Part shown: one piece after another, positions 28,771 through 38,299 of the stretch | How positions within the stretch are numbered: position 1 is the stretch's first letter | Layout of the letters: every line of letters starts with the position of its first letter | NCBI RefSeq assembly: GCF_000195085.1 | Contig: NC_015380.1 | Location: 1,102,001-1,166,000 of the forward strand | Direction: 5' to 3' | Origin: Candidatus Pelagibacter sp. IMCC9063 | GTDB taxonomy: Bacteria; Pseudomonadota; Alphaproteobacteria; Pelagibacterales; Pelagibacteraceae | Length of the DNA stretch: 64,000 nt | Notes under the pieces: model-generated | What the model saw: only the letters and a program-made list of their open reading frames with translations | What the model was told of the DNA's origin: nothing | Databases searched by the model: none | Position numbers and translations under genes: made by a program

Positions 28771-29880
28771 ATGAGCGATGAAATTAAAAAAGGCTTGGTA
28801 GGAGTTGTTTCTGATGAAACTAAAGTTTCCGAGGTTATGCCTGAAATCAACTCTCTTACGTATAGAGGTTATGCTGTCCAAGAATTGTGTGCAAAATGTA
28901 ATTTTGAACAAGTAGCATATCTACTTCTTCATGGTGAATTACCAAATCCAGATGAATTAAAAGCTTTTGAGGAGTACGAAAGAACTAATAGGAATATTAG
29001 TGATACTCTAAAAAATACTATAAAAAATTACCCTAACAATGCCCATCCTATGGATACAACTAGGACTACAGTGAGTCACATGGGGTTAGAAGATCCTGAT
29101 ACCGAAGACAATTCTCCAGAATCTAATATGAGGAAATCTATGAGATTATTAGCTCAAATTTCAACTGCGGTAGCAGCAAATTTTAGAATTAGAAAGGGTC
29201 AAGAAATAATTAACCCAGATCTTAGTTTGAGTTTTAGCGAAAACTTCTTTCATATGTCGTTTGGAAAAGTTCCAAGCCCAGAGGTGGTAAAAGCTTTTGA
29301 TGTTTCAATGATTCTTTATGCAGAACACAGCTTTAACGCATCTACATTTACATCGCGCGTTATCACTAGTAGTCTTTCCGATATGCATGGAGCGGTAGTG
29401 GGTGGAATTGCCAGTCTGAAAGGTCCATTACACGGTGGTGCCAATGAGGCGGTGGCCCATATGTTAAATGAAGTTGGCTCTGCAGATAAAGCTGAAGAGT
29501 TCATTTTAAATAAAATCAAAAATAAAGAATTAATTATGGGGTTTGGTCATAGGGTCTATAGAGATGGCGACTCTAGAGTTCCTACTATGACTGAATACTA
29601 TTACAAAACAGCTGAGTTTTATCAAAACAAAGAGTTGCCAAAAATTTCAAAGATTTTAGAGAATACGATGTTAAGAGAAAAAAAAATCAAACCCAATTTA
29701 GATTTTCCAGCAGGACCTGCTTATCAATTAATGGGATTTGATATAGATTTTTTCACTCCAATTTTTGTTGTTTCAAGAATAACTGGATGGTGTGCCCATA
29801 TCATGGAACAACTATCTAGCAACAAGCTGATAAGACCCCTTTCTAAATATGCTGGAAGTCCACACAGAAAAATTAACTGA
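28771..29880 (+). CDS. prpC: Citrate/2-methylcitrate synthase
   Basis: A 369-residue citrate synthase fold: LTYRGYAVQELC early, catalytic His in LHGGANEAVAHML near residue 225, GFGHRVYRDGDSR near 260 and the Asp region LDFPAGPAYQLMGF near 310. The length and the GPLHGGANEAV form fit the small dimeric type that includes PrpC. Gene order with prpB supports methylcitrate synthase (propionyl-CoA plus oxaloacetate), but plain citrate synthase is not excluded. ATG directly follows the prpB stop. Confidence 0.87.
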   Translation: MSDEIKKGLVGVVSDETKVSEVMPEINSLTYRGYAVQELCAKCNFEQVAYLLLHGELPNPDELKAFEEYERTNRNISDTLKNTIKNYPNNAHPMDTTRTTVSHMGLEDPDTEDNSPESNMRKSMRLLAQISTAVAANFRIRKGQEIINPDLSLSFSENFFHMSFGKVPSPEVVKAFDVSMILYAEHSFNASTFTSRVITSSLSDMHGAVVGGIASLKGPLHGGANEAVAHMLNEVGSADKAEEFILNKIKNKELIMGFGHRVYRDGDSRVPTMTEYYYKTAEFYQNKELPKISKILENTMLREKKIKPNLDFPAGPAYQLMGFDIDFFTPIFVVSRITGWCAHIMEQLSSNKLIRPLSKYAGSPHRKIN

Positions 29881-30169
29881 CAACATTTTGGATTTAGATC
29901 AATTTTTATGGAAAAAAAGAATTCTTCTTATAGGGGAGAATACCTTTAATACCGTTCAAGCAAAGTTTATTTTAGAAAAATCAAGAATAGAAATTAAAAA
30001 GAGCAAAATAGAAGTTATTTGTTTTAATTTTCTCAATAAACCAAAGGAAATTCCAGCTGCAAATATTGTTTTGATTGGATTAGATGGATTGATCAAACTC
30101 AAATCTCAAGAACTTGATTTAAAAAAAATCTTTTCACTAATTTCAAGCATGCCTATGGCTAATTTTTAG
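29849..30169 (+). CDS. DUF4174 domain protein
   Basis: A 106-residue protein matching the DUF4174 pattern as I recall it: DLDQFLWKKRILLIGEN near the start and VLIGLDGLIKLKSQE with the closing ISSMPMANF. DUF4174 resembles a thioredoxin-like fold without a CxxC motif; the function is unknown. It overlaps the 3' end of the citrate synthase gene by 32 bases when read from ATG 29849; a TTG at 29888 after the citrate synthase stop is an alternative start. It is convergent with the YczE-like gene (11-base overlap). Confidence 0.7.
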   Translation: MLEVHTEKLTDNILDLDQFLWKKRILLIGENTFNTVQAKFILEKSRIEIKKSKIEVICFNFLNKPKEIPAANIVLIGLDGLIKLKSQELDLKKIFSLISSMPMANF

Positions 30170-30812
30170 CGTAAAATCTTGAAACTAAAAACAATCCCAA
30201 AGCAACAGCAGGTCCAATTCCAAAGGCAAACAAAAGAGTGCCTTCACCTAAAGTTCCCCCTAAATACCAACCAACCGTAGCTACTGTTATTTCAATAAAA
30301 GCTCTTACTACAGCAATAGGTAGGTTGGTTTTTCTTTGGAGGCCGGTCATTAACCCATCTCTTGGACCTGGCCCTAAGTTAGCAATTAAATATAAACCAC
30401 TTCCAAATCCGACAAGTAACACTCCACAAACTAACATTAAAAATTTAGATATATATAATTCTGGTGTGGGGATGAAAGCTATAGAAAGATCAATCATTGC
30501 TGCAATAATGATAGCATTTAAAAAAGTCCCCATGCCTGGTTTTTGTCCTAAAAATATCCAAAGAGATAATACGGAAATACTTATTAGAAAGGTTATAAAT
30601 CCTATGGAAAAATTAGCGTGCAAAGCAATACCCTGGGCTAATACTTGCCAGGGTGAATTTCCTATATAAGAAATCATAATCAATCCCTCCCCCAAACCAA
30701 AAAGAGAAAGTCCAATACACAAAAATAGAAATGTAGAAATCTTAGGTTTGTAATTTAATGGATTATTAGAACTCCATGAAACCTTAGGAATACTCCGAAT
30801 AGATAAGAACAT
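30159..30812 (-). CDS. YczE/YitT-like integral membrane protein
   Basis: The 217-residue product has about six hydrophobic segments. The family pattern is clear in ISYIGNSPWQVLAQGIALH near residue 48, ISVLSLWIFLGQKPGMGTFLN near 80 and ANLGPGPRDGLMTGLQRKT near 145, typical of YczE/YyaS proteins. Their role is unknown in most bacteria. It lies one base downstream of the EamA gene and is probably co-transcribed with it. Confidence 0.85.
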   Translation of the reverse strand: MFLSIRSIPKVSWSSNNPLNYKPKISTFLFLCIGLSLFGLGEGLIMISYIGNSPWQVLAQGIALHANFSIGFITFLISISVLSLWIFLGQKPGMGTFLNAIIIAAMIDLSIAFIPTPELYISKFLMLVCGVLLVGFGSGLYLIANLGPGPRDGLMTGLQRKTNLPIAVVRAFIEITVATVGWYLGGTLGEGTLLFAFGIGPAVALGLFLVSRFYAKN

Positions 30813-30813
30813 T

Positions 30814-31722
30814 TTAATTATAAAATTTAGGTTTGCTTTTATTATTTCTCAACGGTACTATTTGTGCAAAAATAACCGCTATCAAAATTACTATTATTCC
30901 AAGAATTTTTATTTCATTTAAAAACTGATCTAATAATATCCAACCAAAAATTGCTGCAATGGCTCCTTCTAGAGAAAGTATGATTGCAACTGGTGCTGGG
31001 TTTAAATTTTGTTGTGCATAAATTTGAAGTAAAAAAGCTATACCGCTAGATATTACTCCTACATAAAACAACTCCTTCCATTCTAATAAGATATTGGAAA
31101 AAACTATCTCTTCAAAAATATATGCCGGTACCAGAGCAACTACTGCACCAACCAAACATTGGAATGCTGCAATAGTAATGGGATAGTTAAATATCCTTAA
31201 AAACTTTGAAATAAAAACAATATGAAATGCCCAAAAAAAAGCATTAATTACGGATAGCGTGTCTCCTGCTCTAATAGTAACATCATCAAGTTCGGTTAAC
31301 AAAAAACCACCCAATAAACACATTAGGACAGAAGGCCATATCGACCAGTGTATATTTTTGGAAAAAAGAAAATAAGCCACAAAGGGAACTAGCACTACAT
31401 ATAAAATAGTAAAGACGGCAGTGTTGGCAACATCGGTGCGTAACAATGCAAATTGCTGGAGACACATTCCAGCAGAAAGTAAAAAACCCAAAAGAACTAT
31501 ATAAGAAACAATAATTTTAGAATTAGTTTTTGTTTTTTTAATATCACTAAACTCATAAATAAAAAAAAATGGCAAAAGACATAAAAAAGCAATCACCATT
31601 CTTGCTCCGGTAAAAGTAAAGGGACCAATATGATCCATGCCCATATCCTGAGCTACAAAAGCACTTCCCCATATAAAAGAACAAGAGATAGCACAGATAA
31701 AAGAAAATAGTTTTTTACTCAT
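30814..31722 (-). CDS. EamA/DMT family permease
   Basis: A 302-residue membrane protein with ten hydrophobic segments in two EamA repeats: CSFIWGSAFVAQDMG at the start with TFTGARMVIAF, and the second repeat with APVAIILSLEGAIAAIFGWILL near residue 245. The glutamate in SLEGAIAAI is a standard DMT feature. Members export or import small metabolites such as amino acids; the substrate cannot be read from sequence. Two-gene unit with the YczE-like protein downstream. Confidence 0.9.
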   Translation of the reverse strand: MSKKLFSFICAISCSFIWGSAFVAQDMGMDHIGPFTFTGARMVIAFLCLLPFFFIYEFSDIKKTKTNSKIIVSYIVLLGFLLSAGMCLQQFALLRTDVANTAVFTILYVVLVPFVAYFLFSKNIHWSIWPSVLMCLLGGFLLTELDDVTIRAGDTLSVINAFFWAFHIVFISKFLRIFNYPITIAAFQCLVGAVVALVPAYIFEEIVFSNILLEWKELFYVGVISSGIAFLLQIYAQQNLNPAPVAIILSLEGAIAAIFGWILLDQFLNEIKILGIIVILIAVIFAQIVPLRNNKSKPKFYN

Positions 31723-31799
31723 TGGAAAATAATCTTAAAAAAAATAACAAATTTGATTAGAGGGTTATTTCAGAATTTTATAATTGAAACAATTAAAAA

Positions 31800-32540
31800 T
31801 TATTTTTTATATTTATTAAAAAAAGTAATGGTTCTGGCCATGGCATCTTCGTAAATTTCCCTATTATACCCGACGCCTTTTTTGTATTTTTTATTATGCC
31901 ATGCATGGCCGCCTTTTTTGTAATAATGAACTTCTACTTTCGAACTTTTTTTGGCAACTTTGGTTATATAAGATTTTACCCATTTATATTTTTGTACTTG
32001 GTCTTTCTTCGGATGTAGTATCAACAAAGGGTTTGTGTCTTTTTTTATATATTTTACAGGATATCCTCTTAAATCAGCTGTTGCACTTGGACCAAATTGC
32101 CATACACCATAATGACTTGAAGATGCACTTACTTGCTTGGTGCCAGCCATGAAAGTTGCCCAAAAACCTCCATTAGAAAATCCTACTGCAAATATATTTT
32201 TCGAATCTACTTTTGGATCTTTTTTCATAATCTCGACTATTTCTGTGAGATTTTTTTCAATAGGTTTTCTAAATTTTGTAAAAGTTAACTTTCTTTTTTT
32301 AGGTGTTATTCCATGACGTTCAAAAAAATTTGGTGCATAAATAGCATAACCTTCCTTTAAAAAAAAAGATGACCAGTTTTTTATTTCACCAACCCTAAAT
32401 CCTCCACTAGTGTGTAATATTAAAACAGTTGGAAATGGACCTTTTCCATCAGGATATTTTTTTTCGTGATAAATAGGCTCGGCAAAAACTGAAGTACATA
32501 TAAAAACTAATAGAAAAAATAGTTTATGCATAAAAAACAT
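31800..32540 (-). CDS. Secreted alpha/beta hydrolase, dienelactone-hydrolase-like
   Basis: The 246-residue protein starts with a signal peptide (MHKLFFLLVFICTSVFA, likely cut before EPIYHEKK), from ATG 32540 or the in-frame ATG 32531. The hydrolase core shows FPTVLILHTSGGF (oxyanion strand), the nucleophile elbow AVGFSNGGFWA near residue 120, Asp in LLILHPKKDQVQK near 177 and His in YYKKGGHAWHNK near 213. It should act in the periplasm on an ester or carboxylester; the substrate is unknown. It stands alone, with a 77-base gap to the EamA gene. Confidence 0.83.
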   Translation of the reverse strand: MFFMHKLFFLLVFICTSVFAEPIYHEKKYPDGKGPFPTVLILHTSGGFRVGEIKNWSSFFLKEGYAIYAPNFFERHGITPKKRKLTFTKFRKPIEKNLTEIVEIMKKDPKVDSKNIFAVGFSNGGFWATFMAGTKQVSASSSHYGVWQFGPSATADLRGYPVKYIKKDTNPLLILHPKKDQVQKYKWVKSYITKVAKKSSKVEVHYYKKGGHAWHNKKYKKGVGYNREIYEDAMARTITFFNKYKK

Positions 32541-32572
32541 ATTAACAGATCTACTGAGTTTACAAGTATTGT

Positions 32573-33214
32573 TTAAATGGATATTTGAGCAAAACGATTT
32601 GCTAAAGTGTCAATTTTAAGAGAGTTTTGGTTAGCAAAGTCATCGATTGCTTTTTTTACTTCTGGAATGCAAAAATTCTCAGAATAGTCATCACATAGAA
32701 TTGTAGAATTTTTTTTAAGTCCCTGAAACAATAACGTTAAGTCGCTAATAACAGTTCCATAGCTATGACCACCATCTAAAAAAACATAATCAATTTCAGC
32801 CAAAGGAACTTTTGTTAAATTTTCTCTAGAATCTCCTTTTAACAATGTAACTTGGTGAGTAAAACTTTCTAATAATTTACTAACACTTTCCAATGAATTT
32901 AAATTTTCTTTTTTAATAAAGTTGTAGTAAATATTTTTTAACGGATTGGAAAATTTTTGACTTTCTAAAAAATTAGGTTCGATTTCATCATCATGGCTTT
33001 TTTTTTCAGAGCCAAACAAATCAATTCCAAAATATTTAAAATTTCCACTATTTTTTCTATTTAAAAACTCACAAACATTTCTAGCGGTCACTCCGCAAAA
33101 AACTCCTACTTCTAGAAAATTCTGGACTTCAAATTGACCGATGTGGTTTAAAACAAAATCTCCAAATGGTTTTTTAAGTCCAGTTTTTCTCCAATAATTC
33201 TTATATGTGATCAA
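32573..33214 (-). CDS. Class I SAM-dependent methyltransferase
   Basis: A 213-residue protein with the Methyltransf_24 type pattern: FLEVGVFCGVTARNVCEFL (motif I) near residue 34, FGIDLFGSE with the ribose-binding acidic residue, LLKGDSRENL, and the aspartates of IDYVFLDGGHSYGTVISDL near 140. The GGHSY sequence is common in sugar or small-molecule methyltransferases and cephalosporin-hydroxylase-like proteins. Substrate unknown. It follows nrdB by six bases on the same strand, possibly read through from nrdAB. Confidence 0.8.
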   Translation of the reverse strand: MITYKNYWRKTGLKKPFGDFVLNHIGQFEVQNFLEVGVFCGVTARNVCEFLNRKNSGNFKYFGIDLFGSEKKSHDDEIEPNFLESQKFSNPLKNIYYNFIKKENLNSLESVSKLLESFTHQVTLLKGDSRENLTKVPLAEIDYVFLDGGHSYGTVISDLTLLFQGLKKNSTILCDDYSENFCIPEVKKAIDDFANQNSLKIDTLANRFAQISI

Positions 33215-33220
33215 AAAAAA

Positions 33221-34258
33221 TTACTTGGTAAAGTCGAATGCCTCAACCCAAGAACCTTTAGTAGAAGCTTTAGAGTATTCTGTAGCTCTACCTTCAAAGA
33301 AGTTCATGTGTTCTACTCCATTCAACATATCATCTAACCAAGTTAGTGGATTTTCCTTCACTTCATAAAGATCATTCAATCTAAGCTGTGCTAATCTTCG
33401 GTTTGCAATCCATCTGATATATTTTTTAACTTCTTCAGCTTTAAGACCTTCAATGTCTCCCATTTCAAAAGCTAAATCAATGAAAGCATCTTCGTGCTCG
33501 ATGATCGTGGAGCATGCTTCATAGATTTCTTTTTTCAAGCTGTCATCCAACAATCCAGGATTTTCATCACAGAATGTATTGAAAATTTTGATCATGGAAT
33601 TACAATGAAGTGTTTCATCTCTAACTGACCAAGTAACAATTTGGCCCATTCCCTTCATTTTGTTAAATCTTGGGAAGTTAAGTAGGATTGCAAAACTAGC
33701 AAACAACTGAAGTCCTTCAGTAAATGCACTGAATACAGCAACTGTTTTAGCGATTTCTCTTTTATCACCCATGTTAAAGTTTTGCATGTAATCATACTTA
33801 TCTTTCATTTCTTTGTACTTTAAGAATGCAGAATATTCTGTCTCTGGCATTCCGATCGTATCAAGTAAGTGAGAGTACGCAGCAACGTGAACTGTTTCCA
33901 TAGAAGCAAATGCCGTCATCATCATTAGAACTTCTGTTGGTTTAAATACAGTTGTGTAGTGTCTTAAGTAACAGTTATTTACTTCCACATCGGCTTGGGT
34001 AAAAAATCTGAAAATTTGAGTAAGAAGATTTTTTTCATGTGGTAATAATTTTTTTTGCCAATCCCTAACATCTTCTGCTAAAGGAACTTCTTCTGGCAAC
34101 CAGTGAATTCTTTGTTGAGTTAACCATGCATCGTAACACCAAGGATATCTAAATGGTTTGTAAACAATCTTTTCTTTTAACAATCCTTCTTCTTCGCAAT
34201 AATTTGCTCCGATGATTGTTTTTGCTTGAACTTCTGGTACTTTTGGGGCTACTGACAT
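33221..34258 (-). CDS. nrdB: Ribonucleotide reductase, class I, beta subunit
   Basis: The 345-residue radical-generating subunit of class I RNR. The diiron/tyrosyl site is visible in SMETVHVAAYSHLLDTIG, whose Glu, His and Tyr match E115, H118 and Y122 of E. coli NrdB, so a Tyr radical is expected. Further ligands are in FSAFTEGLQLFAS near 190 and RDETLHCNSM near 225. The ATG at 34258 is chosen because GAGGAG lies eight bases upstream; it falls inside the end of nrdA (10-base overlap). The longer frame from 34267 (GTG) is less likely. Confidence 0.95.
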   Translation of the reverse strand: MSVAPKVPEVQAKTIIGANYCEEEGLLKEKIVYKPFRYPWCYDAWLTQQRIHWLPEEVPLAEDVRDWQKKLLPHEKNLLTQIFRFFTQADVEVNNCYLRHYTTVFKPTEVLMMMTAFASMETVHVAAYSHLLDTIGMPETEYSAFLKYKEMKDKYDYMQNFNMGDKREIAKTVAVFSAFTEGLQLFASFAILLNFPRFNKMKGMGQIVTWSVRDETLHCNSMIKIFNTFCDENPGLLDDSLKKEIYEACSTIIEHEDAFIDLAFEMGDIEGLKAEEVKKYIRWIANRRLAQLRLNDLYEVKENPLTWLDDMLNGVEHMNFFEGRATEYSKASTKGSWVEAFDFTK

Positions 34259-36195
34259 GATAAACACTCCTCATAATTTGCTGCTTCGCCATTAGAGGCT
34301 TCTGCTGGTTGATTTTTAGCGGCATTTGCCACGGTTTGGTTGATTACTTCTGCACGTTGAATAGATTTAGATCTACAATAATACATGCTTTTCAAACCCT
34401 TTTTCCAAGCTTGAAAATGGATTTGGTGAAGATCTTTCTTATGAACATCTGCTGGCAAAAACACATTTAATGATTGTGCTTGAGATACATAAGGAGTTCT
34501 GTCTGCTGAGTGATCGATCAACCAACGTTGATCAATTTCAAAAGCAGTTTTAAACACATCTTTTTCTAAATCAGATAAGAAATTTAGATGTGAAATAGAA
34601 CCTTGGTTAGTTGTAATAGAAGACCACACTTCATCTGTATCTTTCTCATACTTTGCAAGAATTTGTTTTAAATACTTGTTTCGTACGTTGAATGATCCAG
34701 AAAGAGTTTTGTGGGTATAACTGTTTGCAGCTACTGGCTCAATTCCAGGTGATGCTCCACCACAGATAATAGAAATGGAAGCGGTTGGTGCTATGGCCGT
34801 TTTATTAGAAAAACGCTCCATAATTCCATAGTCCGCCGCGTCAGGACAGGGGCCTCTTTCTTCTGCAAGTTTTACAGAAGCGGCATTCACTTCCTTATCA
34901 ATTTGTTTGAACATTTTATTATTCCAAACTTTTGCCATCACCGATTCAATCGGAATAGAATTTTTTTGTAAGAAGGAATGAAAACCCATCACACCAAGAC
35001 CCACACTTCGTTCTCTCATTGCTGCATACGTTGCATCAGAGAACGATTCTGGAGCTCTTGTAATAAAATCAGTCAACACATTGTCTAAAAATTTCATGAT
35101 ATCTTCGAGCATGATTTTTTCATCTTTCCACTCGTCATAAGTTTCTAGATTCAAAGAAGATAAACAACAAACCGCTGTTCTATCTCTACCCGATTTATCA
35201 ATTCCTGTAGGAAGAGTAATTTCACTACATAAGTTTGAAGTTTTTACAGTAAGACCTGCAAGCTTATGATGTTGTGGGATCATTCTATTCACCGTGTCGA
35301 TAAACACAATGTAAGGCTCTCCCGTTTCTACTCTTGCAGTAAGAAGTCTAATCCATAAATTTCTTGCAGACATAGAAGACTGAACTGTTCCGTCGTGGGG
35401 GCTTTTTAAAGGCCACTGCTCATCAAGCTCCACTGCTCTCATGAAAGCATCAGTCACTAAAACTCCATGATGTAAATTTAAAGCTCTACGGTTTGGATCT
35501 CCACCGGTTGGTCTTCTCATTTCAATAAATTCTTCGATCTCAGGATGATCAATAGGTAAATAACAAGCAGCAGATCCTCTTCTTAATGAACCTTGACTAA
35601 TTGCAAGAGTTAAAGAGTCCATCACTTTAATGAAAGGCATAATCCCAGAAGTTTTTCCTACTCTTCCAACTTGTTCGCCAATCGAACGTAGGTTTCCCCA
35701 GTAACTTCCAATTCCACCACCTTTAGCAGCAAGCCATACATTCTCGCTCCAAAGATCTACGATTCCATTTAATGAATCAGATGCTTCGTTTAAGAAACAA
35801 GAAATAGGAAGACCTCTTTCTGTTCCAGCATTAGAAAGAACAGGAGTAGATGGCATAAACCATAAGTTACTCATGTAATTATAAATTCTTTGTCCATGAA
35901 GATTATCGTCCGCATAGGTACTTGCCACTCTTGCAAATAAATCTTGGTACGATTCTCCTTCGTTTAAATATCTATCTACTAAGGTAGCTTTACCGAAATC
36001 TGTTAATTTCGAATCTCTACTTCTATCGATTCGAATGGTGATTCCTTTTTCATTTTGAAAAAGTTCTGTATCATTGGATAACGAGAATAAATCAGGTCTT
36101 TTTAGATCTTGAAGGTTCTCATTTGACTTCTTAATGATGTTTGAAGTATCGTTTTCAACAGCATTTTGTATTGCCAGAGCTAAATTTTCTTGCAT
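34249..36195 (-). CDS. nrdA: Ribonucleotide reductase, class I, alpha subunit
   Basis: The 648-residue catalytic subunit that reduces ribonucleotides. Active-site residues appear in PISCFLNEASDS (first cysteine), NLCSEITLP (Asn-Cys-Glu triad) and TAVCCLSSLNLE; the redox-active C-terminal pair is ECLSCQ. The N terminus lacks a recognisable full ATP-cone, so activity control may differ from E. coli NrdA. A ribosome binding site GGGAG precedes the ATG at 36195. It is the first gene of nrdA-nrdB; a short palindrome lies upstream. Confidence 0.95.
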   Translation of the reverse strand: MQENLALAIQNAVENDTSNIIKKSNENLQDLKRPDLFSLSNDTELFQNEKGITIRIDRSRDSKLTDFGKATLVDRYLNEGESYQDLFARVASTYADDNLHGQRIYNYMSNLWFMPSTPVLSNAGTERGLPISCFLNEASDSLNGIVDLWSENVWLAAKGGGIGSYWGNLRSIGEQVGRVGKTSGIMPFIKVMDSLTLAISQGSLRRGSAACYLPIDHPEIEEFIEMRRPTGGDPNRRALNLHHGVLVTDAFMRAVELDEQWPLKSPHDGTVQSSMSARNLWIRLLTARVETGEPYIVFIDTVNRMIPQHHKLAGLTVKTSNLCSEITLPTGIDKSGRDRTAVCCLSSLNLETYDEWKDEKIMLEDIMKFLDNVLTDFITRAPESFSDATYAAMRERSVGLGVMGFHSFLQKNSIPIESVMAKVWNNKMFKQIDKEVNAASVKLAEERGPCPDAADYGIMERFSNKTAIAPTASISIICGGASPGIEPVAANSYTHKTLSGSFNVRNKYLKQILAKYEKDTDEVWSSITTNQGSISHLNFLSDLEKDVFKTAFEIDQRWLIDHSADRTPYVSQAQSLNVFLPADVHKKDLHQIHFQAWKKGLKSMYYCRSKSIQRAEVINQTVANAAKNQPAEASNGEAANYEECLSCQ

Positions 36196-36226
36196 AATCT
36201 CCCAATTATTACGTTTATTAATTAAA

Positions 36227-36241
36227 ACAACTACATGTTGT
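36227..36241. promoter_or_regulatory. Inverted repeat upstream of nrdA, candidate operator
   Basis: The perfect inverted repeat ACAAC-TACAT-GTTGT sits 32-46 bases upstream of the nrdA start, in the 171-base divergent gap shared with the phosphomannomutase gene. NrdR boxes lie in this position in many bacteria and have a similar ACA...TGT outline, but the match to the NrdR consensus is only partial and I see no clear second box at a fixed spacing. Confidence 0.3.
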
Positions 36242-36366
36242 GGTTATAAAACATTGATATACCATTAATTATAGCTGATCAAGAGAACATATAATGAACA
36301 AAGTAAAAAATCTACAAGAAAATTACCCTACTTAAATAAATTACTATAAACATTGAAAATTATCTT

Positions 36367-37817
36367 ATGAACAATTTCAACCTTATTGTGAATCAAAATG
36401 GCTTTCGAGAATACGATGCTAGATGGCTTTATCCAGATGACATCAATTTGGAGGGAATCAAACACCTGGGTATGGGTCTTGGAACTCAAATTGTAAGTCG
36501 AACCAAAAAAAATCCAAGAGTGGTCGTTGGACATGACTACCGATCGTACAGTGAGGACATTAAAAAATCTCTTATTGAAGGATTGATTCAAGCAGGATGC
36601 GCTGTGGAAGATGTGGGTCTCTCACTCTCCCCAATGGTTTATTTTGCACAGTTTGAATTAGATGCAGACGCAGTTGCGATGGTTACTGCAAGTCATAATG
36701 AAAATGGTTGGACTGGTGTTAAAATGGGAATTGAAAAAGCATTAACTCACGCGCCAGAAGAGATGGCAGAATTAAAAGATATTGTTCTAAATCAAAAATT
36801 TAAATTAGATCAAGGAAGCTACAAAGAAATAAAAGGGTTTAAAGAAATTTATACCAACGATTTAGTTTCTAAAAATAAAATTAAAAAAAAATTAAAGCAG
36901 TAGTTGCCTGTGGAAATGGGACTGCAGGAATATTTGCACCGGATATTTTAAGAGGTATTGGTTGTGAAGTAGTAGAGCTGGATTGTAACTTAGATTTTAC
37001 TTTTCCAAAATACAATCCTAACCCAGAAGATTTAGAAATGCTGCATGCGATAGCAAAAGCGGTGAAAGAAAATAATGCAGACGTAGGATTTGGTTTTGAT
37101 GGGGATGGAGACCGTGTAGGTGTTATTGATAATTTAGGTGAAGAAATATTCTCAGATAAAATTGGACTTCTGATTGCAAGAAACCTCGCTCCCAAACATA
37201 AAGGATCAAAATTTATAGTCGATGTTAAGTCAACAGGACTATTTGCCCATGATAAAGTGTTACAAGAACATAATTGTGAAACTGTTTATTGGAAAACTGG
37301 GCACTCTCATATTAAAAGAAAAGTGAATAAAGAAAAAGCATTAGCGGGATTTGAAAAAAGTGGTCACTTCTTTTTTAATCAGCCGTTAGGTTTTGGTTAT
37401 GATGATGGAATTAATTCTGCTATTCAAGTTTGTCACTTACTGGATCATCAAGATAAAAAGATGAATGATCTTATAAATGAATTGCCAAAAACCTATCAAA
37501 CTCCAACCATGGCACCTTTTTGCAAAGATGAAGAAAAATATAAAGTAGTTGAAGACTTGGTAAAACAAGTAGAAGATTTAAAAAAAACTACTAAGATAGA
37601 TGGTCAAGCTATCACGGATGTATTAACAGTTAATGGTGTTAGATTTTCACTAGAAGATGGTTCTTGGGGGCTTATTAGAGCATCATCAAACAAGCCTTCT
37701 TTAGTGGTGGTAACGGAGAGCCCAACTTCGGATGAGAGAAAGAAAAAGATTTTTGATTTTATCGATGATCTATTACAAAAGACCGGCAAAATTGGTGAAT
37801 ACGACCAAAAAATTTAA
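36367..37817 (+). CDS. Phosphomannomutase/phosphoglucomutase, with apparent frameshift
   Basis: The two frames together form an alpha-D-phosphohexomutase of about 483 residues, close to AlgC/ManB type enzymes that interconvert hexose 6- and 1-phosphates for envelope sugars. The first frame has FREYDARWLYPDDINLEG and the phosphoserine loop TASHNENGWTGVKMG near residue 103. The second has VACGNGTAGIF, the metal loop FGFDGDGDRVG near 242 and the sugar loop GFEKSGHFFF near 330. The break is at a run of nine A at 36883-36891; a tenth A gives IKKKIKAVVACGNGTAG and one open frame. As given, the product would end after residue 178. Confidence 0.88.
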
Positions 37818-38299
37818 TACCCTTTCGTCCAGTATCCATAAACACAACGAGTTCCATTTCTAGAGCAGTCATAAGTGTCATGAAGCACTCCATCTTTCAC
37901 AACAGTAATATGCTTTGAGCAAGAAACAATCAAAGTTCCCATGGGTAACTCTTCTTTTTTTAAATGAACTTTACAACCCTGGCCTATAAACATGGTGGGG
38001 GTCCAGTTCCAACCCAATTTTTGTAAATATTTTTTTAATACTACTCTATGTGTTCCCGATCTAGGGCTATCATTCTTTTGTTTTAAGCTTTTGGCAAGTT
38101 TAGTTCTGGAAGTATTTCGAAACTCTTCATTTTCTTTATACAAATCCTCATACACTTCGGAGTAAGCAATGCCGGTTGCAATCGCAATGGATCTAACCAC
38201 ACAATCCCCTGCTTTTCCTTTGTATCCTGCCGCAGCTCTACCGCCATCATTCACTTGAAGTTCTAAATTGCTGCTAGAAAACAATCGTTTAAAAAACAT
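37814..38299 (-). CDS. Predicted papain-like (C39-like) cysteine peptidase domain protein
   Basis: A 161-residue protein with the layout of a papain-fold peptidase: KAGDCVVRSIAIATGIAYSEVYEDL (candidate nucleophile Cys near residue 32 at the head of a helix), SCSKHITVVKDGVLHDTYDCSRNG (candidate His and Asp near 130-140) and the end RCVYGYWTKGY. I recall similar uncharacterised proteins in bacteria and phages, without known function. There is no signal peptide. It overlaps the phosphomannomutase 3' end by four bases (convergent) and the rlmJ stop by 11 bases. Confidence 0.6.
   Translation of the reverse strand: MFFKRLFSSSNLELQVNDGGRAAAGYKGKAGDCVVRSIAIATGIAYSEVYEDLYKENEEFRNTSRTKLAKSLKQKNDSPRSGTHRVVLKKYLQKLGWNWTPTMFIGQGCKVHLKKEELPMGTLIVSCSKHITVVKDGVLHDTYDCSRNGTRCVYGYWTKGY

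Noticed and set aside
36881-37195. Minus-strand open frame over the phosphomannomutase gene
   Set aside because: The plus-strand protein has clear enzyme motifs across the same region, so this frame is a shadow.
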